Source: G965216255 sp965216255 (GTDB lineage: Bacteria; Bacteroidota; Rhodothermia; Rhodothermales; Bin80). Taken from it: a stretch of 64,000 nucleotides of DNA. Made by a program: the position numbers and the translations under genes. Of the stretch, positions 17,416 to 26,343 are shown piece by piece. Below the pieces are notes generated by a model. That model had not been told where the DNA came from and ran no database searches. It worked only from the letters and a program-made list of their open reading frames with translations. The stretch spans positions 1,364,001 through 1,428,000 of the forward strand of contig OZ244148.1 in assembly GCA_965216255.1 (NCBI GenBank). Direction: 5' to 3'. The number at the start of each line of letters is the position of its first letter. Within the stretch, counting starts at the first letter, position 1.

Positions 17416-18648
17416 TCAGAGCGCCTCCAGGAGCTGCCGCCGGACCAGATCCAGTGCGGCTACCGCACTCCGAATCTTGTTCGCTTCGCGATGCCGCCCG
17501 AAAAGGTGCCGCACCGCCACTTCACGGGTCCCATCCGAGAAGGCTATCCATGTCGTACCCACGGGCTTCCCGACCGATCCTCCCCCCGGCCCTGCGATAC
17601 CGGTTACACCCACGCCGATGGATGCCCCGAAACGGCCCCGGACGCTACGGGCCATCTGGAGCGCTACCGTGCGGCTTACGGCACCCTCCGTTTCCAGCAC
17701 AGCTGCCGGCACACCCATCAGGCAGCGCTTAATGGAATCGGCATAGGCCACCACGCCCCCTACCACATAATCCGAGGCGCCCGGAACATTGGTGAGACGG
17801 TGAAGCACGAGCCCGCCCGTGCAGCTCTCCGCCACGGCCACGGTGAGGCCGCGGCACCGGAGCATGGCTCCGAGCACGCCTTCGAGCGTATCTTCATCCG
17901 TGCCATAGACATGCGACCGAACCCGTGCGCGCACATGCGTCTCCAGCGCATGTAACCGGGCCGCCGCCGCCCTTCCCCTGGCCGTCAGGCGCAGCCGCAC
18001 CTGCCCCGGCCTCGGCAGCGAGGCCAGACTCAGGTCCGGGCCTGCCAGGCACGAAATGTCTCCTATGAGTTCCTGCAAGTCCGACTCGCCTATGCCGGCC
18101 GTGCAAAGCGTGCGATGCAGAATACCATCTTCCGGCAGGAGGCGCTGCAGGCGCGGCACGATTTCCTGGTGATAGATGGACTTCATTTCGCGGGGTACGC
18201 CCGGCAGCAATACCAGCGTCGCAGCACCCTCGTACCAAAGTCCAGGCGCGGTTCCTACCGCATTGGCAAGTGGCGTAAAGCCATTCGGAACCAAGGCCAC
18301 GCGCTCACCCAGAGGCGGCATCGCGCGGCCCCTTTCCGCGAAGAAATGCTCCACGGCCCTCAATACGTCCGCATGCACATGGAGAGGCACGCCAAAATGC
18401 GCGGCCACGGCCTCACGCGTGACGTCATCGTGCGTCGGGCCCAGCCCGCCGGTTGCCAACACGAGGCCGGAGGCCGCCATCGCCGCAGAGAGTGCCGTGC
18501 CTATGGTTGCGCTGTCATCGCCGACGGTAACCACCCGGCGCACCGCAATACCCAATCCATTAAGCTCCCGTGCCAGCCAGGCCGCATTGGTATCCTGGAC
18601 CTGTCCTATGAGCAGCTCGTCCCCAATGGTCAGAATCGTCGCCTTCAT
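17416..18648 (-). CDS. cinA: CinA-family protein (NMN deamidase / competence-damage protein)
   Basis: The protein has 410 residues from ATG 18648; the start is set by MKATILTIGDELLIGQ, the conserved N-terminus. Residues 1-165 form the COG1058 molybdopterin-binding-like domain, with VLATGGLGPTHDDVTREA. The C-terminal domain (about 255-405) is the CinA deamidase, with VAVAESCTGGLVLHRLT and GVTGIAGPGGGSVGKPVGT. Such proteins recycle nicotinamide mononucleotide by deamidation; the N-terminal domain may hydrolyse ADP-ribose. Its ATG overlaps the pyrE stop (ATGA), so the two are translationally coupled. cinA next to recA is a known pairing in other bacteria. Confidence 0.93.
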   Translation of the reverse strand: MKATILTIGDELLIGQVQDTNAAWLARELNGLGIAVRRVVTVGDDSATIGTALSAAMAASGLVLATGGLGPTHDDVTREAVAAHFGVPLHVHADVLRAVEHFFAERGRAMPPLGERVALVPNGFTPLANAVGTAPGLWYEGAATLVLLPGVPREMKSIYHQEIVPRLQRLLPEDGILHRTLCTAGIGESDLQELIGDISCLAGPDLSLASLPRPGQVRLRLTARGRAAAARLHALETHVRARVRSHVYGTDEDTLEGVLGAMLRCRGLTVAVAESCTGGLVLHRLTNVPGASDYVVGGVVAYADSIKRCLMGVPAAVLETEGAVSRTVALQMARSVRGRFGASIGVGVTGIAGPGGGSVGKPVGTTWIAFSDGTREVAVRHLFGRHREANKIRSAVAALDLVRRQLLEAL

Positions 18649-19313
18649 TGGGCCGCCGACCAGGCGCGTGGATCGCCGTGCCAATCCCGCAACAGCGCCA
18701 GGTCCGATTCCTTCATATGGTTGTCCTCTACCGCTACCGAAAGCAGCGTGGAGAAATTGCAGAGCGTGCTGACCAGAATGCCTGCCTCCATGAACCGATC
18801 GGTGACCCCTTCGAATTCGTAGGTAAAGATCGCCACCATGGCCAGGACGCGCGCCTCCGCTGTATTTAGCACGGCCTCAACCGCGCGCCAGGACGACCTT
18901 CCGGTTGAAACGAGGTCTTCGACCACCACGACGGATTGGCCAAAAGCCAATCCTCCCTCAACATGTCTGCCCCTGCCGTGCGGCTTGTAATTGGATCGAA
19001 CGTAGGCCATAGGCAGCTGCATCTCGTGCGCTAGCCAGGCCGCGTGGGCAATCCCTCCCGTAGCCGTGCCGACAATGGCCGCGGGCTCCAGGCATTCGCT
19101 TTTGATATAGGCCAGAAACCCCTCCGTGAAGAGATTCCGAATACGTGGATGACTCAGGGTAATGCGGTTGTCACAGTACACGGGGGCCTTCAGGCCCGAG
19201 GCCCAAGTAAAGGGAGCGTGCGGCGAAATCGCCACCGCGCCGATTTTCAGCAGTTCCCGCGCAATGCGCCGCGCCAGGGGCGAGGGCGACGCCAAACTAT
19301 TCGTAGGCGGCAT
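18645..19313 (-). CDS. pyrE: Orotate phosphoribosyltransferase
   Basis: The protein has 222 residues from ATG 19313, which overlaps the end of pgsA by 17 bases; a longer frame exists but is not conserved. It contains FTWASGLKAPVYCDNR (orotate-binding N-terminal part), AYVRSNYKPHGRGRHVEGG (flexible catalytic loop with Lys/Arg) and the PRPP-binding loop SVVVVEDLVSTGRSS. It converts orotate and PRPP to orotidine 5'-phosphate in pyrimidine synthesis. It is coupled to cinA downstream. Confidence 0.95.
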   Translation of the reverse strand: MPPTNSLASPSPLARRIARELLKIGAVAISPHAPFTWASGLKAPVYCDNRITLSHPRIRNLFTEGFLAYIKSECLEPAAIVGTATGGIAHAAWLAHEMQLPMAYVRSNYKPHGRGRHVEGGLAFGQSVVVVEDLVSTGRSSWRAVEAVLNTAEARVLAMVAIFTYEFEGVTDRFMEAGILVSTLCNFSTLLSVAVEDNHMKESDLALLRDWHGDPRAWSAAQ

Positions 19314-19866
19314 AGCGCAGATACCATATTCCCGTAAGGACCGTGACGACAACCACAACCATTAGAAGCACAAACGGGATCATGCTCTGGAGCACCCATG
19401 CGGCCACCGCGGCCAGCATGCCCGGTATATGCTGCGCGGTAAGCAGGACCAGGACCGCTATGACAAAGGTCAGCTGTATCGTAGTCTTGGTCTTGGCCAT
19501 GGGTATGGTGCGCAGCGACCGTCCGGTAGCCTCAGCCCTCATGCGAAGAATGGTAACCACGACATCGCGCGCGGCAACCAGCGCAACCGCCCACCAGGGT
19601 ATCACGCTGGGAATCAGCACCGCAAGGGCCACGAGCGTGCCCAGCACCAATATCTTGTCCGCCATGGGATCCAGGAACTGGCCGAGTCGCGATCCGACAC
19701 CAAATCTCCGGGCCAGTTTTCCGTCGTAATAGTCAGAAATAGCAGCCAGCACAAAGAGGGTCAGCGCAACGGCCTGGCCTGGGAGCGTGTCCCAGAACAG
19801 AAAAGCCAGTAGCACGGGCGTCACCGCAATGCGGGATATGGTGATGGCATTGGGGACGTGGTCCAT
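19297..19866 (-). CDS. pgsA: CDP-alcohol phosphatidyltransferase, PgsA-like
   Basis: The protein has 189 residues and about four to five membrane segments. The family motif is complete: DYYDGKLARRFGVGSRLGQF followed by LDPMADK, giving D-G-x2-A-R-x8-G-x3-D-x3-D. It probably makes phosphatidylglycerol phosphate from CDP-diacylglycerol and glycerol-3-phosphate at the inner membrane. The start MDHVPNAITISRI is typical of PgsA. It is first in the leftward pgsA-pyrE-cinA row. Another CDP-alcohol transferase substrate is possible but less likely. Confidence 0.9.
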   Translation of the reverse strand: MDHVPNAITISRIAVTPVLLAFLFWDTLPGQAVALTLFVLAAISDYYDGKLARRFGVGSRLGQFLDPMADKILVLGTLVALAVLIPSVIPWWAVALVAARDVVVTILRMRAEATGRSLRTIPMAKTKTTIQLTFVIAVLVLLTAQHIPGMLAAVAAWVLQSMIPFVLLMVVVVVTVLTGIWYLRYAAYE

Positions 19867-20311
19867 TCTTGGCAGGCCGCTTTGTTGAAGTCTTGTGATG
19901 GTGCGGGCGTCTGTCTAACCTGCAGATTTACATGCGATCGGGCATCGCCGAATGGACATAACTTTTCTATGGAGTGGACCCGCCCGCGAAGAGCAACCCG
20001 GCCCGAATCGGTACGTCCTGCTCAGGCACCGCGGCTACCCAGCGCAGAGACCGGAACGTTGTCTCCAGCTACGGCCAGTGAGGGCTGCCCGCTAACGCTT
20101 CCGCGGCCACCAGCCCTGCTATGGCGCAGGATGAATGGCCGGATTACGTTCGCACGTAGACCACTAGCTGCCGTGGCCCTCAATATACGGCCTGCTGCGT
20201 ACCTGTGCCGCCGCCTGCGCAGTCTGCCAAAGTGGCGGACATATGGTTCGGCACTGTTATTGATACAACCGCCGTGAACACGGTAAACAAGACACTCCAA
20301 AACACACTACC
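19867..20311. other. Divergent intergenic region between pgsA and dnaK
   Basis: About 445 bases with no supported gene; they should carry the promoters of both flanking genes. A small inverted repeat (CCGTG-AA-CACGG, 20272-20283) lies 28 bases before the dnaK start. I see no CIRCE element. Confidence 0.5.
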
Positions 20312-22210
20312 ATGTCCAAGATCATAGGAATTGACCTCGGCACCACCAACTCCGTCGTGGCCGTCATGGAAGGCGGCGAGCCGAAAGTGATCGAGAATTC
20401 TGAAGGCGCACGCACGACACCGTCTGTCGTGGCATTCAAGGGTGACGGCGAGCGCCTTGCCGGCGCGCCCGCCAAGCGGCAGGCGATCACTAACCCCACG
20501 CGGACCATCTTCTCCATAAAGCGCTTCGTGGGACGAAGCTACAGCGAAGTGCCGGCAGAGCTGAAGACCGTGCCCTACCAAGTTACCGGCGGGGACAGCG
20601 ATCTGGCCCGCGTGTCTATTGGCGATCAGTCCTATACGCCGCAGGAAATCTCCGCGATGATCCTGCAGAAGCTAAAGCTCACCGCCGAGGACTACCTGGG
20701 TGAAAAGGTCACGGAGGCCGTCATCACCGTGCCGGCCTATTTCAATGACGCGCAGCGGAAGGCGACCAAGGAGGCCGGCAAGATCGCCGGGCTTGAGGTG
20801 CGGCGCATCATCAACGAACCTACGGCGGCCGCCCTTGCCTATGGGCTTGGCAAGCAGGAGAAGGACCGTACCATTGCAGTCTACGACCTTGGGGGCGGCA
20901 CCTATGACATCTCCATCCTCGAACTGGGGGGCGGCGTGTTCGAGGTCAAATCCACGAACGGTGACACGCATCTGGGCGGAGACGATTTCGACCAGCGACT
21001 CATCGACTATATTGCCGATTCCTTCCAGCAGGACGAAGGCATTGATCTGCGCAAGGACGCCATGGCCCTGCAACGCCTGAAGGAGGCGGCAGAAAAGGCG
21101 AAGATCGAACTCTCCAGCAGCAATCAGACCACTATAAACCTGCCGTTCATCACGGCCACGAAAGAGGGGCCTAAGCACCTGACGCTGAATCTGTCACGGG
21201 CCAAGTTCGAGCACCTTGTCGGCGATTTGGTGCAACGGACCGTAGGTCCGATGAAAAAGGCGCTCGAGGATGCCAAGTTATCCGTGGATGAGATAGACGA
21301 AGTCATCGTTGTAGGCGGCTCTACGCGCATCCCCCTGGTACAGAAAACGGTCGAGCAGTTTTTTGGCAAGGCTCCGAACCGGTCCGTCAACCCCGACGAA
21401 GTCGTGGCCTTGGGCGCGGCCATCCAGGGCGGCGTGCTTTCGCAGGACATCTCGGATGTGCTGCTGCTCGACGTCACGCCACTCAACCTGGGTATCGAGA
21501 CCCTGGGCAGGGTCATGACTACTCTCATTGAGGCCAATACCACCATACCAACGCGAAAGCAGCAAGCATTCTCGACCGCCGCCAATAACCAGACCTCGGT
21601 CGAGATCCACGTGCTGCAGGGCAACCGCGGGATGGCGCAGTACAACCGCACCATCGGACGCTTTCACCTGGACGGCATCCCCCCTGCCCCGCGCGGCTTG
21701 CCGCAGATCGAGGTAACCTTCGATATTGATGCCGATGGCATTCTGAGCGTCTCCGCGAAAGACAAGGCGACGGGCAAGGAGCAGTCCATCCGGATTGAGG
21801 CCTCCAGTGGCCTTACGGAAGCCGAAATCGAGGAAATGCGGCAACAGGCAACGGAACACGCCGCAGAAGACCAGCAGCGCCGGGAAGAAGTCGGCAAGCT
21901 TAACCAGGCTGACGCACTAGTGTACTCCACGGAAAACAACCTCGCGGAATTCGGCGACAAGCTGACCGATGCCAACAAAGGTGCCATTGGGGCAGCCCTG
22001 GAGCACCTGAAGTCCGTGCACAAGGAGCAGAACCTGGCCGAATTGGATGCGGCCGTCGAGAAGTTGAACCAGGCATGGAATGCCGCCAGCGAGGACCTCT
22101 ACAAGGCCCAGGCCGAAGCCAGCGCCGCCAGTAACGGTGCGGAGCCGGCAGATGACGGCGAGATCAAGGACGTGGACTTCGAAGTGATGGACGAGGATGC
22201 CCAGTCCTAG
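20312..22210 (+). CDS. dnaK: Chaperone DnaK (Hsp70)
   Basis: The protein has 632 residues. The nucleotide-binding domain starts IGIDLGTTNSVVAVMEGGE, with DLGGGTYDISILELGGG and the hinge VVGGSTRIPLVQ. The substrate-binding domain has LLDVTPLNLGIETLG and the C-terminal tail ends EIKDVDFEVMDEDAQS, close to the usual acidic EEVD-like bacterial tail. It folds and rescues client proteins with DnaJ and GrpE, neither of which is adjacent. The stop codon overlaps that of the converging tatD gene. Confidence 0.98.
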   Translation: MSKIIGIDLGTTNSVVAVMEGGEPKVIENSEGARTTPSVVAFKGDGERLAGAPAKRQAITNPTRTIFSIKRFVGRSYSEVPAELKTVPYQVTGGDSDLARVSIGDQSYTPQEISAMILQKLKLTAEDYLGEKVTEAVITVPAYFNDAQRKATKEAGKIAGLEVRRIINEPTAAALAYGLGKQEKDRTIAVYDLGGGTYDISILELGGGVFEVKSTNGDTHLGGDDFDQRLIDYIADSFQQDEGIDLRKDAMALQRLKEAAEKAKIELSSSNQTTINLPFITATKEGPKHLTLNLSRAKFEHLVGDLVQRTVGPMKKALEDAKLSVDEIDEVIVVGGSTRIPLVQKTVEQFFGKAPNRSVNPDEVVALGAAIQGGVLSQDISDVLLLDVTPLNLGIETLGRVMTTLIEANTTIPTRKQQAFSTAANNQTSVEIHVLQGNRGMAQYNRTIGRFHLDGIPPAPRGLPQIEVTFDIDADGILSVSAKDKATGKEQSIRIEASSGLTEAEIEEMRQQATEHAAEDQQRREEVGKLNQADALVYSTENNLAEFGDKLTDANKGAIGAALEHLKSVHKEQNLAELDAAVEKLNQAWNAASEDLYKAQAEASAASNGAEPADDGEIKDVDFEVMDEDAQS

Positions 22211-22998
22211 TCCAGCCGAAAGAGCCTCCGGGCATTCTCCGTGGTGCGACGTGCCACCTCCTCCACGGAGATGCCCTTTACTGCGGCCATTTTTTCGGCA
22301 ACCATGCGCACGAAGGCGGGCTCGTTGCGCTTGCCCCGGAAGGGGACGGGGGCAAGAAATGGCGCGTCTGTCTCCAGTACGATGTGCTCCAATCCTATCG
22401 ATGCCATGAGCGCGTCTACCCCGGCGTTCTTGAATGTCAGCGTACCGCCAATGCCCAGCAGGAATCCCCGGCAGACGGCAGCGTCTGCCACCCAGGCTGG
22501 ACCTCCGTAGCAGTGAAAGATGCCGCGTAGCTGTTCCGGTGCGGAAGCGCTCTCTTCGTCTAGTATGCGCACGATGTCGCGATGCGCCTCGTCGCAACCG
22601 GCCCGGTCCCTAGTGTGCAGTACCAACGGCAGATCCGCCTCCATGGCGAGACGGATGTGGCGCCTGAAGAAAGCTTGCTGCACGGCGTCAAACGACCGAT
22701 CCCAGTAGTAATCCAGCCCTGTCTCACCGATGGCGGCGACGCGTGTGTCCACGCAGACCCGAGTAACGACCTCGAAATCGCCCTCGGTCGCCTCTTTCGT
22801 TTCGGAGGGATGCAGCGCAGCCATGGCATGGAGCCCATCGTAGCGCTCGCACAGGTCTAGCGCCGCATGGATGGAGTTGATGTCTATGGCCGGCATCACC
22901 ACCTGTTCTACGCCCGCGCTCTTTGCACGCGCCATCACACCCGGCAGGTCCGGCGCCAGACGCGCATGGTAAACATGTGCATGCGTATCAATCAACAT
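22207..22998 (-). CDS. tatD: TatD-family metal-dependent deoxyribonuclease
   Basis: The protein has 263 residues. Metal ligands sit in LIDTHAHVYHARL near the N-terminus, IGETGLDYYWDRS, LVLHTRDRAGCDEA, GIFHCYGG and VLETDAPFLAPVPFRGKRNE. TatD proteins are cytoplasmic 3'-5' DNases linked to DNA repair and turnover. It is convergent with dnaK (stops share CTAG) and divergent from the sensor kinase, with 57 bases between the starts. Confidence 0.95.
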   Translation of the reverse strand: MLIDTHAHVYHARLAPDLPGVMARAKSAGVEQVVMPAIDINSIHAALDLCERYDGLHAMAALHPSETKEATEGDFEVVTRVCVDTRVAAIGETGLDYYWDRSFDAVQQAFFRRHIRLAMEADLPLVLHTRDRAGCDEAHRDIVRILDEESASAPEQLRGIFHCYGGPAWVADAAVCRGFLLGIGGTLTFKNAGVDALMASIGLEHIVLETDAPFLAPVPFRGKRNEPAFVRMVAEKMAAVKGISVEEVARRTTENARRLFRLD

Positions 22999-23055
22999 TA
23001 GCCGTATCTTCGCGTAGACTATGGTATAGCGTCACTCGGACAGTCGCCAAGGTTC

Positions 23056-25503
23056 GTGTCCAGGATTCTCACCATAGTCACCCTCATCATGGTCCCCGCC
23101 ATGGCCTTTGTGCCACTGGTACAGGTCGCTGTAGATTTCGCGGTTGTCGGGGGCATGCGCCCGCATCAGCGCGGCTCGGACTGGGTAGTCTGGCAGGAGG
23201 GTGAATACGGCCTCATTAGCGCAGAGTTCGTTTTTCATCCGGAATCGGGCATGTTGGAGGGCGACATCTTCTACCGCCTTGATTACCGCCAGTACTTCAC
23301 GCTGAATGACCTACAGAGCACCCTGGACCATATTCCTCTCGGAACGACGCACACGTATACCGTGCTGCGGGGCCCGGGCCTTCGAGAAACCCAGGTAGAC
23401 GTTTACTTCAGCCGGGCCCCCAGCTTTCTGTATCCACTGAACCGTGCTCTGTGGCAGTTTTCCTTTTGGGGATTCGCCCTCGGTGCCTTTTTCCATGGCA
23501 TCGCCTTCGTCGTTTCCATTCCGTTCATCCGGCGCAGACGCAAGGCGTGGTTCATGCCCATCCTCATTGCCGTTTCAGTGCTCTGGTTCATAGGCAGCCT
23601 TCTCCGAATAATGTTGGTGCACATGCTGCCGCCGCTCACCGTGGGCAGCTTCGGAGACATTGCATTCCAGGCGCTCACGCTGCTCAGTTGCGTTGGGTGG
23701 ATAGGCTTCCCTGCCATCCTGCTTCACAAGGTATTGAGCGATGCCCAGTGCCCTAGAGACGGGCGGTGGCGCTGGATCATCTACTTGCCGACCCTGGCGC
23801 TGATCTGGGCGGCTTCGGTGGCCGTTGTGCACGGCAGTGCGGGCCCGCTCACGATTGAAGGGCTCATCCGACCCATGCTATTTCACACGTTCTGGTATAT
23901 CGGGCTGACGACCTTCTTTGGGCTCTTCCTACGCTTTGAAACGCAGCCCGCAGCAGACGACTACCGGAGCCCCGGACTACGTGCCGGCTCCGCCATTACG
24001 CTGCTCCTCGCTATTGTCCTTGGGCTCTCCGTCCTGGACATCGTTCCGCTGTTTGAATCGGTGACCAGCCTGGCGGCGGGCTGGGTCATTGTCAGCGCAC
24101 AGCTGATGGTCATTGGTCCGGTCGTCACGATATCCGTCGTCTACCTCAAATACGGCAAGATCGGCTACGTCCTTCAGCGATCTCTGGCTTATGCCACCAC
24201 CCTTGGACTCTTCGTTTTTGCCTTTGTGGGAGGAATGGCGCTCATGGACTCCTACCTTCCGAGAGGCCAGGCGTCCAACATCATCGCAATTAGTCTTTAT
24301 GTCATAGCCCTGCTGGTGTTTTTTGAGCGCATCGGCAGCTGGCTGCGCGTCTATGCGGAGCGTCTGCTGGCCACAGACAGACAGCAGGCTCGGCGGCAAC
24401 TCAGCCAATATCTCGACCGCATGCGTTCATTCCTCGACATTGACACGCTCGCGCAGGAGACTGTGGGTATCGTGTGCCAGGCTCTCCACAGTCAGTTTGG
24501 CTACTTGTGTCTGCGCGCGGCTGGCCCGGCCGCACCGTGCATGCTAAGCAGTCATGGAAGCCATTCTCCAAAACTTACCCCCGATGATATCGATGAAGTC
24601 TGGCCTTATCTGCTTAAGGAAAAGATGGTCTGGACGAACAGATCCGAACTCAACGAACGCGAGCTGCCCGCCGGACTTGCCCACTTCTTTCGGTGTGCGG
24701 GGCTTGATCTCGTGGTACCCATCAAGGCCGACAGTACCTCGCTCGGCCTCCTTCTCCTTGGACCCAGGCGAAAGGGATCCGTATACAATCTCGAGGATCT
24801 GGACATGATTCGCGCGCTGGGCAGCCAGTTGGCGCTGGCCGTTGAGCGGCTCAGACTTTTTGAACGCCAACGCGAACTCGTACGCGCCGGGGCCGAGGCG
24901 CGGCTCCAGGCACTGCGGGCCCAGATCAACCCTCACTTCCTGTTTAATGCCCTCAACACAATCTCTGCACTGATCGGGGATCGCTCGGAAGAAGCAGAGA
25001 AAGTTGTGGAGGACCTGGCCGCCATCTTTCGGCATACGCTGCAAATGGAGGGGCGAGAATTCCTGCCACTATACGAAGAACTGGCGCTCATTCGCCATTA
25101 CTTGAGCATTGAACAGGCCAGATTTGGGTCCAGGCTAACCATCGAGTGGCAGCTAGATGAGGACCTCGGCACGCTACCCATTCCCGCGTTCGTGATCCAA
25201 ACCCTGGTAGAGAATGCTGTCAACCACGGCATTCGCAAAAAACTGGAAGGGGGAACGCTGCGCCTGACATGCAATCGGCTATCCAGGGACCTGGCTGAAA
25301 TTCTGGTTGCCGACACGGGCGTAGGAATCCCGGATCTCTTTGACCAGGGACCGGTCACGGCGGCAAACGCCCCGTTTCTTGGATATGGACTCCGCAATGT
25401 GGTAGCCAGGCTGGAACGACTGTACGAGCGAGACGACCTGCTGCGGTTTGAAAGCAGCCCGGGAGCTGGCACGACGGCTCGGCTATGGCTGCCCATTGAC
25501 TAG
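23056..25503 (+). CDS. LytS/YehU-type sensor histidine kinase with GAF domain
   Basis: The protein has 815 residues. Residues 1-25 form a membrane anchor, about 25-135 a periplasmic part and about 135-430 a multi-pass membrane region. A GAF-like domain spans 455-610. The phosphoacceptor block QINPHFLFNALNTISAL is near 623, and the ATPase domain covers about 715-812 with TLVENAVNHGIRKKLEGG and VADTGVGIPDLF. QxNPHFLFNxLN is diagnostic for the His_kinase/LytS family. The partner is the LytTR regulator 18 bases downstream, so the two form a two-component system. The signal is unknown. The membrane region is unusually large for the family. Confidence 0.93.
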   Translation: MSRILTIVTLIMVPAMAFVPLVQVAVDFAVVGGMRPHQRGSDWVVWQEGEYGLISAEFVFHPESGMLEGDIFYRLDYRQYFTLNDLQSTLDHIPLGTTHTYTVLRGPGLRETQVDVYFSRAPSFLYPLNRALWQFSFWGFALGAFFHGIAFVVSIPFIRRRRKAWFMPILIAVSVLWFIGSLLRIMLVHMLPPLTVGSFGDIAFQALTLLSCVGWIGFPAILLHKVLSDAQCPRDGRWRWIIYLPTLALIWAASVAVVHGSAGPLTIEGLIRPMLFHTFWYIGLTTFFGLFLRFETQPAADDYRSPGLRAGSAITLLLAIVLGLSVLDIVPLFESVTSLAAGWVIVSAQLMVIGPVVTISVVYLKYGKIGYVLQRSLAYATTLGLFVFAFVGGMALMDSYLPRGQASNIIAISLYVIALLVFFERIGSWLRVYAERLLATDRQQARRQLSQYLDRMRSFLDIDTLAQETVGIVCQALHSQFGYLCLRAAGPAAPCMLSSHGSHSPKLTPDDIDEVWPYLLKEKMVWTNRSELNERELPAGLAHFFRCAGLDLVVPIKADSTSLGLLLLGPRRKGSVYNLEDLDMIRALGSQLALAVERLRLFERQRELVRAGAEARLQALRAQINPHFLFNALNTISALIGDRSEEAEKVVEDLAAIFRHTLQMEGREFLPLYEELALIRHYLSIEQARFGSRLTIEWQLDEDLGTLPIPAFVIQTLVENAVNHGIRKKLEGGTLRLTCNRLSRDLAEILVADTGVGIPDLFDQGPVTAANAPFLGYGLRNVVARLERLYERDDLLRFESSPGAGTTARLWLPID

Positions 25504-25521
25504 AACCCTTGGCACAGCACC

Positions 25522-26337
25522 ATGCTTCGCACACTCATCGTAGACGACGAAGAACCGGCCCGGCGGCGACTGCGGCAATTGCTCGAGTCGGACGTAGTAG
25601 CGGGACGCATCCATCTGGTCGGAGAAGCCCACGACGGACCTGCCGCCGTGGATTTCCTGCAGTTGCAAGATGTAGACCTGGTATTGCTGGACATTCGGAT
25701 GCCCGAAATGGATGGCTTCGACGTGCTGGAGCGTATTGCACTCACGCGTCAGCCCGTCATTGTCTTCACAACAGCCTTTGATGACCACGCGCTGCGCGCC
25801 TTCGAGGCCAACGCCGTAGATTATCTCCTGAAGCCCATCACGCGACAGCGGCTCGTCGAAGCGATCAAGCGTGCCGAGCGACTCGTCGAAGCGCCGGAGG
25901 TTGGCTCCAAACGCGTGGCCCGGCTCCTTGACTACGTCGAACGGCAGGCTGCCCAGCCTGCTTCTGTTCCGCCGAGCCGGCACTACCTCGAGCGCATTTC
26001 GGTGCCCTATCGAGACAGGACGCTGATCCTATCCGCCAACAGTATAGTCTCCGCCCAAATATCCGGGGGCATCACCCGTGTCTATGCCGATTCGGACTGT
26101 GTACGGCGGCCCGGGCTGCGCCAGCATATCGTCAACTACAAACTGGAATACCTCGAAGAAAATCTCGACCCCGCCCAATTCATGCGCGTCCATCGCTCTG
26201 CCCTCATCCGCCTGGACAGGATCCGGGAAATGATCCCGTGGTTTAGCGGGCGCTACAAGCTGGTGCTCGATTTCGGCCATGAAGTGATCGCAAGCCGGGA
26301 ACGCGCCCGCTACCTCAAGGAGCGCTTGCACTTGTAG
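25522..26337 (+). CDS. LytTR-family response regulator
   Basis: The protein has 271 residues. The receiver domain has the acid pair at Asp8-Asp9, the phosphorylated Asp57 in VLLDIRMPEMDG, and Lys in AVDYLLKPI. After a short linker the LytTR DNA-binding domain (about 165-268) contains FMRVHRSALIRLDRIREMIP and GRYKLVLDFGHEV. It should be phosphorylated by the adjacent kinase and bind direct-repeat promoters. A downstream receptor gene begins 6 bases later and may be co-transcribed or a target. Confidence 0.95.
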   Translation: MLRTLIVDDEEPARRRLRQLLESDVVAGRIHLVGEAHDGPAAVDFLQLQDVDLVLLDIRMPEMDGFDVLERIALTRQPVIVFTTAFDDHALRAFEANAVDYLLKPITRQRLVEAIKRAERLVEAPEVGSKRVARLLDYVERQAAQPASVPPSRHYLERISVPYRDRTLILSANSIVSAQISGGITRVYADSDCVRRPGLRQHIVNYKLEYLEENLDPAQFMRVHRSALIRLDRIREMIPWFSGRYKLVLDFGHEVIASRERARYLKERLHL

Positions 26338-26343
26338 GTCCCC

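Noticed and set aside
20272..20283. Inverted repeat before dnaK as a CIRCE/HrcA operator
   Set aside because: CIRCE needs TTAGCACTC and GAGTGCTAA around nine bases; the 5-bp arms here do not match and are too short.
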